DNA from: Corynespora cassiicola | Lineage: Eukaryota; Ascomycota; Dothideomycetes; Pleosporales; Corynesporascaceae | DNA length: 64,000 bases | Reading direction: 5' to 3' | Assembly (NCBI GenBank): GCA_022059125.1 | Contig: JAEUWY010000004.1 | Location: 1,922,001-1,986,000, forward strand | Part shown: in pieces, positions 34,709-46,626 of the stretch | Layout: every line of letters begins with the position of its first letter | Numbering within the stretch: position 1 is the stretch's first letter | Notes under the pieces: model-generated | Databases searched by the model: none | Told to the model about the DNA's origin: nothing | Seen by the model: the letters and a program-made list of their open reading frames with translations, nothing else | Position numbers and translations under genes: made by a program

Positions 34709-35790
34709 TCACGAAGTAGCCCTCAAGAGCCTGTCTCGACTTTTTAAGGTTGAGGTTACTTGCAGACCTTTCCTTTGAAAACGTTTTGGAATCGAATGAC
34801 ATGGTACTTGCAAAACTATCCTCGTAGATTCCTTCTCGGGAAACCTGGGAAGCTGAAGCATCTGGAAATTATTGTGAATGATGAGTGTGACCACTTTCCT
34901 GTCCTGTTTTTTAAAATCTTGCCAGATCAGTCCAAGTATGGTTGACTCCGGATAAATACCCTGGAACGACAAGAGATATGCTCCATGGCTCATGTATTCA
35001 TACCAGAGCCCATAGAAGCGTCGATGCCATTCGTTACATCATACCAGCGAGCAGTTGATTATTTCAAAATCCTTCGTTAACATACTAGGAATCCTGCTAA
35101 AGCTTACCCACCGTGGTAGACATGGACATTGTTTCCCGTCTACCAACGGGACAGTATGCGATCCAGACTCATTTTCCATGGTTCTGTCTAGAGATTTCCA
35201 CATCATGTTCATGCCTGAGTACGCGGCAAGGCAAGATGGCACGTGAGAACAAGATGATGATTCAAGATCTATGACACAGAAGTAATTGATTATAAGTTCT
35301 CGAACTCGATGATTTCCTGGAGCGCAAAATGGTGCCTTTGGGAGCCCATAGACAACATATGATGGGCGAACCTAGCCTTGAACCAGAAACAAGTGAAATA
35401 CCATATACAAATTAGTCTGCGCCACCGAAGCTACCGTTTGATATGCATTGTTCATAGATCGAGTAAGGAGTAGAAACTTTGAGAGAAGAATCATCAATAG
35501 TCAAACCGTTTCCCAAGTCATTCAGGTGGGGAGGGGGTGCGTCAGATGAAAGTTGGAACTGCGGGATGGCGCGGAACCGGACTTTGGAGCGGCCAGTTTC
35601 TCGTGACTCAGCGGTCCCGGACAGCTCGGCCTCCCGAGGCTCCAGTGCATTCTTATCAAAGTTTCCCCGACTACCGAAGATGTATTTTTCAAATAAAAAT
35701 TCCAGATGGAGGGACTACCCCAGAAATCAAAAAGTAAATTGCGATGATGACGAGTAAGGGGACTGCCATGAGTCTTACGGGATCCACAGG
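34709..35790 (-). pseudogene. Decaying gene upstream of the bestrophin-like gene
   Basis: Reading down the minus strand, about 350 codons look protein-like but are broken. An ATG at about 35768 starts MAVPLLVIIAIYFLISG, a hydrophobic, signal-like stretch. The sense frame then shifts, runs open from about 35720 to 35425, and shifts again. After that a TAG at about 35379 and a TGA near 35039 interrupt one otherwise open frame that ends at 34709. Pieces such as RPSYVVYGLPKAPFCAPGNH, NEWHRRFYGLWYEYMSHGAY and IYPESTILGLIWQDFKKQDR read as a globular protein. The internal TAG sits where Trp (TGG) would suit, as after C-to-T change. The family is not recognised. A chance run of open frames cannot be fully excluded. 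Confidence 0.38.
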
Positions 35791-37715
35791 CCCAAGGTTG
35801 ATCAGCACTTAACCTGACTGAGACTAAACCCCCAATCTTCCACTTTACGTTTGTGTACACTCTAATTCGACACCGACTATCCAAAAACCTTCATTATGTG
35901 CCCTTTACAAAGTGGTATACCAAGTATCTTGCGGCCAAAAGCCAAAAATGGAAGGTTGGGAGGTGCCCTTTGATGAGGGCTGAATAAGTCGAACTTGAAA
36001 ATTAGGGCGCAGCGACACATCTCCGACCTTGACGTTATACTCTGCGCCCTGTGTTGCTAAAATACAGCTCATATATCAAGGCGGGAGCAAAGAATAATGA
36101 CTTTTTTGAGTTGGGGGAATCGTAGATTGTGGCATCTCTCGATGCCAGCAGTATCGGTGCTAGGTGGCAATATCAGAGCTAGCCTGATCCTGCTACTACC
36201 TTTGGGCTGTTGAGCCGAGCTAGCCAACCATCGAATCCCATCATCAACCCAATATAGTAAAGTTTGTCAGCCATCTACAGATTTCCATACTTGCCCTAAC
36301 CGGCCGCAAATATTCCAACTTCTTTGTAGTTTTCGTAGCCATCTCTTTCAGGCAAGCAATTGCCGATCTGGCAGGTCAACGTCCCCAATTATGCTCGGGT
36401 CACAATCCACACCTGAGCATTACCCGAAAACCTGGTCTCCGGCTCTTGTACCTGAACAACCTAGTCCGTGTATCCAGCCGCCCCAACCCAAAATCTGAGA
36501 CAGCACCCGAAACGCCTCAGGTCGACCAGGTCGACCCCTCCGCCCATCTCGCATGATATGCGAGCCGGTAGAAAAGAGAGAGAGAATGGGCGCTTCGAGG
36601 CCGAATCCCCACCCTCATAAAAGCGGGGCTAGCCTTCCAATGGGTGGCGCTAGAAGGCGGGTGTTTGATAGGGGCGCAGACAGCACATGTTCCGAAGTGG
36701 TGACCGGCAGTGTTCCCAGGAGGGGACGACGATTCGAAGGACACGGCGACGGTTTGACCATGAGAGATGTGGTGCTGGGCTCCGCTGTTAGCTCCCGTTT
36801 CGCCATCTCGCCGATTGGTACCTTTTTGCTTCGTCCCGGGAAGAGACAGCTGTCTAGTAAACTTTGTGGTGTTCGCCGACAAACGTCCTGCCCGAAAGTC
36901 TATATGCCGCCGAATGATGCGGTTGGGCGCGAGGTAATGCGTATGCCCAGGCGCATATCAACATGCTATGCTTGATCATATCGTTGTTGATGTCAAATCG
37001 TGATAGACGGCACGTTGCGCACGGCTAAACTTGACGCGACGTTGGCTGTGGCAGGTGTGAATGAGTATCAAAACGGCCTGAGGAGGACTTTAGCCTGATG
37101 GAATCTTTGATGGAATCGGCGGAAAAGGCATTGTGGAAACACTGTAGATCTGCCTTGCAATTTGTGCGATTGATCTGCATCTGGGGAGAAACGGGAATGA
37201 AGTGGAGTAGGAGCAAGACTAAGGTGGATGCAGTTTGGTAAAACAAAAGAGTTGAAGATTAGGTATCTACGCGACGCAAAAAATGGCTTGAATAACAAAA
37301 TGTGTGATCAAAGATCAGGGTATTTCCTATCCAAATTCCGGCGCCAAACAGTCATTAGTTGCTAAACGGACCAAATATTGCCTCGTGAAGCCAAATTTCG
37401 AACGCGCCATGTCGTGAAATCTCCAAGCCGCCGTCCCAAATACCCATGCGCCCTTGACCGCACGCTTTAACTTGCTATGAATGCCATCGGAAGCGCTAAG
37501 CCGTCCGCCTAAAGTTTGTACAAGGAGTGTAAGAAATGAACAAGACGATGAAGTCTGAATAAAATTCCATATCAGGCTATCATCGCGAGTGCAAACTACC
37601 ATACGGCAGTTCGCGGGAAGGCGGGCACGCCCAGCTGTCGCAATTTCCGGGTGAAGATAAAAAGACAGAATGCCCACAGCAAATAGTGCCCCAAAACAGC
37701 GACCGTATTAGTTGT
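35791..37715. other. Intergenic, no gene seen
   Basis: Between the decayed gene and the 3' end of the RGS gene. Frames at 36517-36975 overlap on both strands and lack family or splice support. Confidence 0.5.
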
Positions 37716-39685
37716 TCAAGGGGAGCCAGTTTTTCCTGCTAGCTCAGCATCGACATACCTCGGCCAGGTATTCGTGAACACCAGATACTTGATACTTTCG
37801 TATGCAGCATCGAAAATATCTTCGGTAAATTCGCTCGGAACGATGCTTCGTACGCTAGAGGTAGTCGAGGCGCTGAGGTTCGAGTCAATGCTGGCAGGGC
37901 GGCTCAAAGTCTCCTCCCATGGGCAAACGACGTTCTCGCGGATTTCAGATGGAGACTGAGGAGCTGTTTGGGGACTCTGGGGCCTATACGGATCGTACTC
38001 CATGTTCGCGAAGACGTTCTGAAGAGCCTTGTAGATCTTGTAGTCGATGTTGATGGGGGTCTCGGCAGTGAACGGATTGACCAGAGTAAAGTAGATGAGA
38101 GAGGCCTCATTGAACATCTGGCGCCTCTGCAAGGTCGTTACTGTTTCGAGTTCTGACCACTTCTTCTTGAAATTCCTCACTTCCCGAATGAAGATGGTGT
38201 TTTCGGCAGTGAATTCGCGGGAGGCAGCCCAGGCAATCAGAGGCTCAATACTGTGTTCAATGCTGAACTCGAGTGCCTGCATCGACGCCTTTGGCTTCAA
38301 TTCCTTGCTCAAGAAGAGTCTCGTGGAGTTTTGAGAGTTGGACGAGGTCGACGAGAGAGTCGATGTCTCTGTTGCATTGGAAATAATGGAGCTGGCAGAA
38401 GGTCGACGTGTTGAAATCCTGAAAGCATCGCGCAAGGGGATGATGATGAGAACCTGTTGGCAAACAAGGAGCGTCGGGATGAACCTGTTGGAAAAAGGAG
38501 TTAGTCGTGATGTTCAACAATCGGAAGGCCAAGAGTTGTTTTAGGCCACAGGGCACGGTAAACATGCGACTTGGTCCTTCGGGGCGTTGGGCAGCACGAA
38601 AAAGGAAATGAAGTGCTCGGATAGAAGGTGTGCCGCTGCAACGCGAAATTAGTTACTCACCATCCTGCAGGCGCGAAAAATTTATTTATGGAGACCATGC
38701 CGGGGACATTCGCGTAAGTAAAAGCCATCCATAGCGGCGTGCCGGGTAATCTGCAACTACACATTAGCGCGGCGCAGGAACAGAGATAGCAGAGACAAAC
38801 ATACCCCGCAAAGATCGCCAACCTAGTCTGCCAGGCCCAGTAGTGGACATCATTGACTCGCCGAATTTTCCACAGAATCCAGGGGCCGACAATGGCCGTC
38901 CAGAAAAGCTGGACCAAAATAGATGGTATCCTAAAGCTGGTTAGCCACGGTCGGGGAGTAATGACTCGACAACCTACCATTCGGGTCCTCTGCGGCAGTG
39001 GAGGGCGTCAACTTCGGGGCCAAAAAACCCATAGGACGCGTGGAAGCGACGCGATCCGAAGAAGAGGGTAATTGCGGGAAGAAGCTTCTAAAGTTAGCTG
39101 GTGCAAATCTCAGAGGATGAGAGGGGTTGCCCACCGATATGATTAGGCCCACGATGGTGCCCACGTACACTTTGGCTGCGGCATCTAGGTCCAGCCAAGC
39201 CTCGAGCAAGCCGCGGGGGGTAAGGGAGAGGCGCTTTTTGCGAGCTCCCTCGAGAAAGTTCCTCTGCAGACGACGCTGGCTGTCGAAGGCCTTGAGGACT
39301 CTTGCGTTGCAGGCTGGGCTTGGTTAGCAGCGGTCGATGGAGGTTCTGAAGGAAGGGTGTCACCTTGGAAGAAAGCCATGCCAGATGGAAGGAAAACAGA
39401 CATGATCCAAAACTCGGCCGAGCATGGGAAAAGGCCATTCCAAGGGTAGACGAGCAAGACGATGGTAAGGTAAATGTGCAACATGGACACGGCGGCGAAG
39501 ATGACCTTGATGTTCCGCAGTCGCACGCCAAAGTCATAGCGATGCAGGTACAGCAGATAGAGTTCAGCAGAGAGAAAGAGAGTGTAGATGACGGCGGCAA
39601 TGATGTAGCCAATACCAAGAGGGTCGAGGTTGGGACGGCCACCGTCGAGGACACGCGGGATCAGTACGGGCGCCATCCTGCGCAT
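37716..39685 (-). CDS. Seven-TM protein with C-terminal RGS domain (GprK-like)
   Basis: Six exons, 39685-39364, 39313-39135, 39087-38978, 38930-38805, 38750-38661 and 38484-37716, give 531 aa (528 from the second in-frame ATG at 39676). Introns are 47-54 bp except the last, 176 bp. About seven hydrophobic segments fill the first half, including GIGYIIAAVIYTLFLSAELY, KVIFAAVSMLHIYLTIVLLV, SILVQLFWTAIVGPWILW and PTLLVCQQVLIIIPL. The C-terminal half is an RGS domain: LEFSIEHSIEPLIAWAASRE at its start, NTIFIREVRNFKKKW, and YESIKYLVFTNTWPRYVD at its end, split by a long Ser-rich insert. In fungi such receptor-RGS fusions are thought to sense an outside signal and speed GTP hydrolysis on G-alpha. 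Plasma membrane. Confidence 0.85.
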
Positions 39686-40604
39686 AGTGGGTGAAGTTGC
39701 TCAGCAGCAATAGTCCAAAGGCCAGGGGAGAAGAAGAGGTGTCGACATCCAGACTCAGGCAGGGCTCGGCGATGTGGATATATAGCGGGCGGTATGGTAA
39801 GAAGGGACGGGATAGAACAGGATACCAAGAGAACGGAACGGCAACGAGTAGAAGTTACATAAGCGAGAGGAAAGCAAGATGCCTGCTGGGCAGAGAGCCG
39901 GCGTGTGAGATTGATGAAGAAGGACAGACGGAGCCCGTGGGCGAGGGTTGGGTGTAAAGAGGGAAGAGGTGAACAAGTTTAGCAGCACCCCCCCAAGTGG
40001 GCCGGGCGGCAAGGGGCCTCTTTTTACACAGAGGTCGGATGCTGCCGACCAGAACCATGCCACTCATCTGGGCTGGGTTACGCCTGGTGCGACGGCACAA
40101 GAGGCCAGCGAGGGACGCGTGAAGGGCAGCGAACGGCAGCGTAGGCCATGGAGGGCGTGTCACAAGCCTCGCCATGGGCACACAGGCTGCTACGGTGCCA
40201 TACCAATAGCGGCGGCTGCTATGCACCGGCCGCGCGAGCGCCATTGAGCTTCCCGGGTCGCGGACGGAACGCCGTCTCCTGCGAGCGGTCCATTGGAGGC
40301 ACACTGGACGTAGGCCAGCCGGCAACATCAGGAAGCGTCGTTGGATGCCGTTCGAGAGGGCGCGCTGGGTTCCCTTCGTGGTGCGTGTGGTTCCCGGCTC
40401 TCGAGCCCTGAAGCGGACTGCGTTTCGGCCGCCAAACTCACGTGCACACGCCCTCACCCTGCGTCGCTCCTCACTTCCCGCCCGTCTGCCGCCTCCCAGC
40501 ACCCATGGGCCGCCTCCAGCCTAGCTCCACCGCCCGCCGTCTCTCCCCATGCCATATGCCGTGCGACCACCCGCGCTCAGGTACGCTGCTCAGCTTGCAC
40601 GCCA

Positions 40605-40638
40605 TGCCCTCGCCCTCGCCCTCGCCCTCGCCCTCGCC
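40605..40638. repeat. (GCCCTC)n tandem repeat
   Basis: About five to six perfect hexamer units in GC-rich intergenic DNA. Not a CRISPR: there are no spacers. Confidence 0.85.
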
Positions 40639-42779
40639 TGCTTCCATCCCGTCTTCCAGCTTTCGACGTGCTCTGATCCAGATCGCACCTCCAGCCCCAT
40701 GGATGTTCCTGTCTCAGCGTATCAAGACCGGGTTCCGCGGCCCGGGAGAGATCTTCGACCTTATGCGGCTCGCCCATCCCTCGCAATTAACGCCTGGTGT
40801 TATGTGTCGCTCTGCCCTCCTGTCACTCTGTTTTGTCTCCATCGCCGTCTTCTAGAAGCCCTGCAAAACCCCTTGTTCCGTCTCAGAAGGCTGTCAACGT
40901 GTCCATCCAGCCGTCGTTGCCCGGACACAATCTCTCTTTTGGTTTCTCCCCGCTTACCCCAGACCTTGAGTAGTGACAGAGCTTGAAATCGGCCCAGAGC
41001 CCGGTTGACGTCCTGTACGTGGCTACCGACCCGATGATCCCGCTGCCATTGTGGCTTGCTCGCCGTGCATACAAGGCATAGTCTTCTGCATTGGGCTGCT
41101 TATCCTCCGCATCATCTCTCCATCTACTGGCCTGCTGTATCTTCGACCAATAGGCTACAGAAAGTAGCACCGCAGTATCAGCACCTGGCAGCACATCATC
41201 GCTTAGGGGACCAGAGTCCCATTGGCTTTCGCGTCTTGAACCATGCAGCAGACGCTCAAATACGAGAGCGCTACCCAGAGTACAGCAGCACTAGGCCTCG
41301 CCTCAGATCGGGTATTCATGCCTTGCTATCAAAACACGGCCGGTCGCTCCGTCAAAAATCATTGGTGTTACTGAACAGCTCCTGACAGTATCAGGCACGC
41401 AGACAGGCCGATGTCTGTGGTATAGATTCACAAGGGATCCATCTGGAATAGCTCCTTCGCATGCGCTGCAGCTGCAGCTGTCGAATGTGCCAGTCGATTG
41501 CGCACTAGTATAATCGCGAAACACCAATTCTTTGTAACACAACACTAGTAATACTCGGAGAAATTGACCATGTACTCCACGAGCATCCACTCCCAAATCT
41601 CAATTGGCAAAATACGATTCAAGCATGGTATCACATGCAATCCACATGCCAAGAGACTTGACTCGATGCAAAAGCGAAATCCAATTTGGAGCGCAAATTC
41701 CATGCATTTTCCCATCTTTCTCTTATACATGACTCCGTTCCTGGATTGTATACATTTGTACTAGCGTAATCTAGTGGATTGCACATGGATCAGGAACCGG
41801 TGGCCTGACAGGCATTTCTGCCTCATGATCCCAGGTCCACCTGGCCATCCTGTCTCAACACCTTGACATCCTTCTACTCCAGGATACACCCTAGACTTAA
41901 TACTACGTCTGAACACTCCATAGCTGGTGACGCGTGAAATGCTTTGTGTTACTCACTTGAAGCATCGCAACACCACCTAGTCTCACTCGCAAGGCTAACT
42001 GACTGTTTGAAGTCTGCTCGACCATTGCACAATCATTTGTCGATACTCGCCATGTGGAGCCCGCTTGTTTTTTTGGTGTTGAATTTGGGGGCCTCGTGGA
42101 ATCGAAACTACCCATCTGACACCTGCTGGCGTCTCTGTTGCCACGGCAGTAAACGTGCTTCGGCATTTGCGACGTGAAAACAGTACCGGCAGAGAGGAAA
42201 GCATAGTTGCCCACCGGGATGTCACCTGTCTATCGATCTTCTGACCAAGCCAGTGGGTTCTGGCCCGCTGCACCCTCACCACCTCAGCTATCTACTAACT
42301 CACAGAGTGCCGCATATAATATTGTATCATATTGGAACGTACCCAAAAGGTATACAGAACTTTACCTGTATTTAACTTTTCGAAAACAACTTGTTCGTGC
42401 TTGTTGTCTGCATTTAAAACACTTAGGCCGCAGAGAGGAATACTATCTGCCCATAGCTTTAGCTGTCGTAGACTTTTAAAATTAATTGCACTTTTTATAA
42501 CAGTAAGGTTAAAAGCTTTGAATATAGTTGTTAACCTTTGCGAGCCTCTAGAAAAATACTTACTTAGTACATTGTATTCCTTATCATCTTGAAATCTAGT
42601 AGATGGAAACCAATAACTTTTGTTAGTGATTGTTTATTGCCGTGACTCCACATTCAATCGTCTTACTATTGGTGCACTGTTAGTGTAAAGGTATGAAAAC
42701 ATAGATTTGTTTAACAATTAACTATACATTTGTGGAAAATTGAAATGCGGAATAGTCCTAACATGCCACTACGTCAATA

Positions 42780-43086
42780 TCATGGACCATGAAACTCTCG
42801 AGACCGCGTTTTAGGCTCTGTACAACGCCATTGGCGATTTTTCCAAGTCTTGAAGTGAAACCCATGAAGAGTGACAACGCAACTACCGAACAGAGAAAAT
42901 CCCAACACCACGAGAATTGCGGTGATCACCCCCAGGCTAATAGTCACAAACATAAAACATTGCCAGTGTACCATTTTGCTGAAATTATTGAAGAGACAAG
43001 TTACATTACCTTCATAGTTGCATTCAACGGCAGATTTAACCCTGTTCGACTAGAGAGTATTGCTTCTTCACATTTTCCAATCCCGA
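42780..43086 (-). other. Possible fragment of a small membrane protein gene
   Basis: On the minus strand a frame from about 43086 (following a possible CTAG acceptor) reads HIFESLKQIIGIGKCEEAIL and ends LNATMK before GTAATG. After a possible 40-bp intron the frame resumes as MVHWQCFMFVTISLGVITAI, a strong membrane segment, then a basic tail ending at 42780. No start codon was found and the family is unknown. It may be a gene remnant. Confidence 0.25.
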
Positions 43087-43267
43087 TGATCTGTTTCAAG
43101 GATTCGAATATGTGATATAAAATCTAGATGGCGTGATGGGTTTTTTTTTTCTTCTAGGATAACCGCCGAGTTTAAATTATCGACAGTTCCGCCAACTTCG
43201 CGAAGAAACTGCGCATTTCGATATCAGACAGCCATTTACTTCAATCACACAGTGTTATATCGTTAAT

Positions 43268-43414
43268 ATGAGCTGGCTCTGCTGTACATGCAGAACCGAC
43301 AATCCCGGATTAGACTAAAGTCGTCCCTGCACGAATGATTGTTGCAAACACAAGTCATGCTGGCAGTGCGGTTTTGCGAAGGGAGAGAATCGAGAGTTGC
43401 CGAAGACTAAGGTA
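43268..43414 (+). pseudogene. Short Cys-rich zinc-ribbon-like frame with internal TAA
   Basis: The frame begins MSWLCCTCRTDNPGLD, meets TAA at 43316-43318, and continues in the same frame as SRPCTNDCCKHKSCWQCGF. The Cys/His spacing (CC-x-C before the stop; C-x3-CC-x-H-x2-C-x2-C after it) looks like one small metal-binding domain split by a nonsense codon. A possible intron donor (AAG|GTAAAT) follows at about 43411. Very short Cys-rich genes with similar patterns are common in this fungal group. Confidence 0.3.
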
Positions 43415-44377
43415 AATAGGACAAGAAAATTAGGACGTGGGGATAACATACTGCGTCAGAGCGGCTCAAAATGTGTTGTTCTGTGAGCAAGAGCAAGAGC
43501 CTACAGAGTTGTTTGATTCAATCCGTATCATGAAGTACCAGCACGTATGGCTTCCCAGCAAGCACCATTTTCTATGCACTGGAGGATCTGTTGGAGTGCC
43601 ACCAATCTTTTAACGAGGATTACATGTACGATAATTACATCTCGTAGGGCTCTCAAGGGTGAGAAAGTGGATGGAGGGAGAGGCAACGTGCAGTATTACA
43701 GTATCGATAATAGATTTTTGGAGAACCGAACCTATCTCTTGTCTTGCCTTATCAACCTGGACATGTGATCCGCTCAAGCTGCCTCACAGTATGGTGCACT
43801 GGTTTCAGAGTGGTCGTCAGAGCCGGCGCTCATGCAGCCACCATGACTCGCTTGATTGGGTGGGGTAGTCGTTGCTTTTAGACATTTACGGGAAGCAGTC
43901 CCTGCATCAAGAAACAAGACGGATGAACAGTTCAACCCAATTTTGTGAGGCCATGCATCCCGCCAGTAGTGTGGGCTTGGACGTGTGGAAACTCGAGCCT
44001 TGAGCCTTAATATATCACGTGACTGGGGAAGTGGATCGCGCCAAGCGGGGCCCCGGGCAGGCTCCCACTCTCTTGCCGACGCTCCCAACATCACGCTTCC
44101 TCAGCAAGCAACACTCTCCTCATCATCCCCATCCCGACTTCGACGGATAATGCAACGGTCCCGGATATCGACAGATACAGTCGCTGACTTCATTCTCTGA
44201 CACTGCCAGTCGTCTGTCTACCCGGGCACAACGCGCGCACGTCTGCGCCGGTCCATTCCCCTCCTTCCACGCCAACGCGCCGCCGCCGCCGCTCTCACCG
44301 CTTCTGGCCATCTGCACTCCACTCCGGCGGGTCCACCCTCTTGCTAGCCCGCGCCTTCTAGAGCCTCCTATATAGCC

Positions 44378-46582
44378 ATGTCGGCCGCCGTGGCTACTGC
44401 GCGTCCCTCGCAGGCTCTGCGCCAGCGTCGCGAATCACAGCGTCCGAGCCTTGCGCGCGCATCCACCGCCAAAACACCAAACATGGAAAATGGCGCCGCA
44501 AAGGAGGATGCGAGACGTTATGGTATGCAACTTACAAATTGCCTTTTACCTGATGGCGGCACTAATCGCATGGCAGTGACCGCGCAGCAGGACATTCTGG
44601 CCAAGTTCAAGGGCAACCCCCCTTCGCTGCGTGTCTTCCTGCATGCAAACCATTTCAGGCTCAATGACTCGCAGGAGAGTCTGACATACGCATCGCCAAT
44701 GAGGGAGATACTCGTCCACATTCGTGAAAGGACAGTGCCTCACAACATGCTCGACGACCTCTATGCGCTTGGGACGCCCTTTTACGATGACTGCCTCATT
44801 GTCGAGGTCCATGATTTCCGCACCGCAGGCATCAAACCCAAAGATGAAGCGAGCAGCGCTACAAGCGGCACTGGCGATATTCCCTTCTCTATTCATAATC
44901 ACAACACCTACATCACTCCATCCCCACATGTGCCGTACCCTTCCACCAAACCGAATGTGAAGCCGGGCCAGCCTGAGGGGCAAAGCAAGGGGCCCGAAGT
45001 GAAGGAAGATAAGGAAGTTAACAAGGAGAATATGCCAGCGCCGGGTCAACCGGCCTCGCAGAAGCAGGCCTCAAAGCCGAGGGTCAAGACTGTTGTGCTC
45101 TTCCCTACCACACAGTCGCACTATACCGATATCCAGTTGCTGGCCACTACTCCCGTACCAGACCTTGCAACTTATCGCCGGAACCAAGCTGCTGGAAGGG
45201 CTGCCGGGAACCCCGGGACTCCGCTCACCGCAGTGCCGCCAACGCCTACGTTCCCTTCCGGACGGAGTCCCAAACGCCAAAAGATGGTCCTGGACGATAA
45301 CAATGTATATGAATTCGAGTCCGCCATCTACGATGCAACTTGCCCCAAGTTGTACCTTGAGCCATCGAAAAGCTTAGAGGAGACAGCCGCTCTCATGGAA
45401 GCATTCACCCACCCGAACAATAACAACCCAGCTCCCACACGGAAGTCACGTAAGAGAACTACAGCCGAACTGGCTGCGGACGAAGCCGAGGCTGCGGATA
45501 TCGAGCGTTTCATGTTGGCAGGTGATGAAGACCAGGCAATCAAGACCGCCGCAGCGTCAGGAGGTGACGAGGGCCAACATGCTGCTCGTGCTGGTGCCAA
45601 CTCTCAGACCTTCTCTCGATTCAAGACCCTGGCGTCAATTAAGATGAGCCATGAGGAAGCCGAAAGACGGAAGAAGGAAGAGGAAGCCCGGCTGGCCCAG
45701 GTTAAGAGGCAGGCGCAGATGGAGGCAGAGGCGGCAAAACGACGAGACATGGAGGCCAACCGCCAGGCCGAACAGTCGGCAGCTATGCTGCACAGACAGA
45801 ATCTTCTCCAGCAACAACAACAACAACAACAACAACAGCAGCAGCAGCAGCAGCAGCAGGCCCTCCAACAAGATCAAGCTCATCGTGCTGTCACCCAAAG
45901 CCAACAGATGGCAAGTGCTACACCAGTTCAGGTCAATCAGACGCCACAGTCGGCTACTCAACCTCAATTCTCCTCGCCTGTAGTCCGCCAACAGACACCA
46001 TTGGTGTCTGCAGCATCTCCGCTTGTACCCGCTCATGCTTCCAATGCTATGGGCGGAACTCCTATGGTTTCTACTTCGTCGCATCACGGTGCAGGCAGCC
46101 CACCAGCAAGACCTCCGTCGGTCATGTCCCATCAAATGGGTCGTTCAGTGAGTCAGCAACAAAACCACAATTTGAGCCGGACTGGAACGCCACAAATCAT
46201 ACAAGGCACGCCTGTGATGAATGCAGCAATGCCCGCTCGCAATGCTGCAGCAACGCCACAGCCGCGCATGAACCATGGAAGTCCTTCGGGACCCGTGCAA
46301 GGAGGCACGCCAATGATGCTGACTCCAACGCCCCAGCCTGGCCAGTCCATGACCCCCGAACATATGCAGCAATTGGCTGCGCGTCAGAATCAGATGCGTC
46401 TGATGCAGGCCGGCCAGTCGCAAACGCCCCAGCAAAACTTCACGCCACAACAGATTGCCATGCACAAGGCCAAACTCCATATTCAGCAGCATGGCATTCC
46501 GCAAAATCAGAATCCACAGCATTACCAGCAGATGGTCGCGCAGAGATTCTTCCAGCAAATGCAAAACCAGCAGCAGCAGCAG

Positions 46583-46626
<44 letters not shown>

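Larger units (their letters stand above)
39686..44377. other. 4.7-kb gene-poor region
   Basis: Between the starts of the RGS and Spt20 genes. It includes a (GCCCTC)n repeat at about 40605-40638 and an AT-rich block at about 42290-42760. It also holds a minus-strand hydrophobic frame at 42974-42780 with a possible upstream exon, and the interrupted Cys-rich frame at 43268. No full gene can be supported. Confidence 0.45.

Noticed and set aside
36517..36975. Plus- and minus-strand frames of about 120-140 codons
   Set aside because: Arg/Ser/Gly-rich, mutually overlapping, with no family likeness.
38485..38660. Extra exon inside the long last intron of the RGS gene
   Set aside because: No donor with the needed phase was found, and direct joining of the flanking exons restores the family sequence.
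40605..40638. Short direct repeats resembling an array
   Set aside because: A pure (GCCCTC)n microsatellite with no spacers, in a eukaryotic genome; not a CRISPR.
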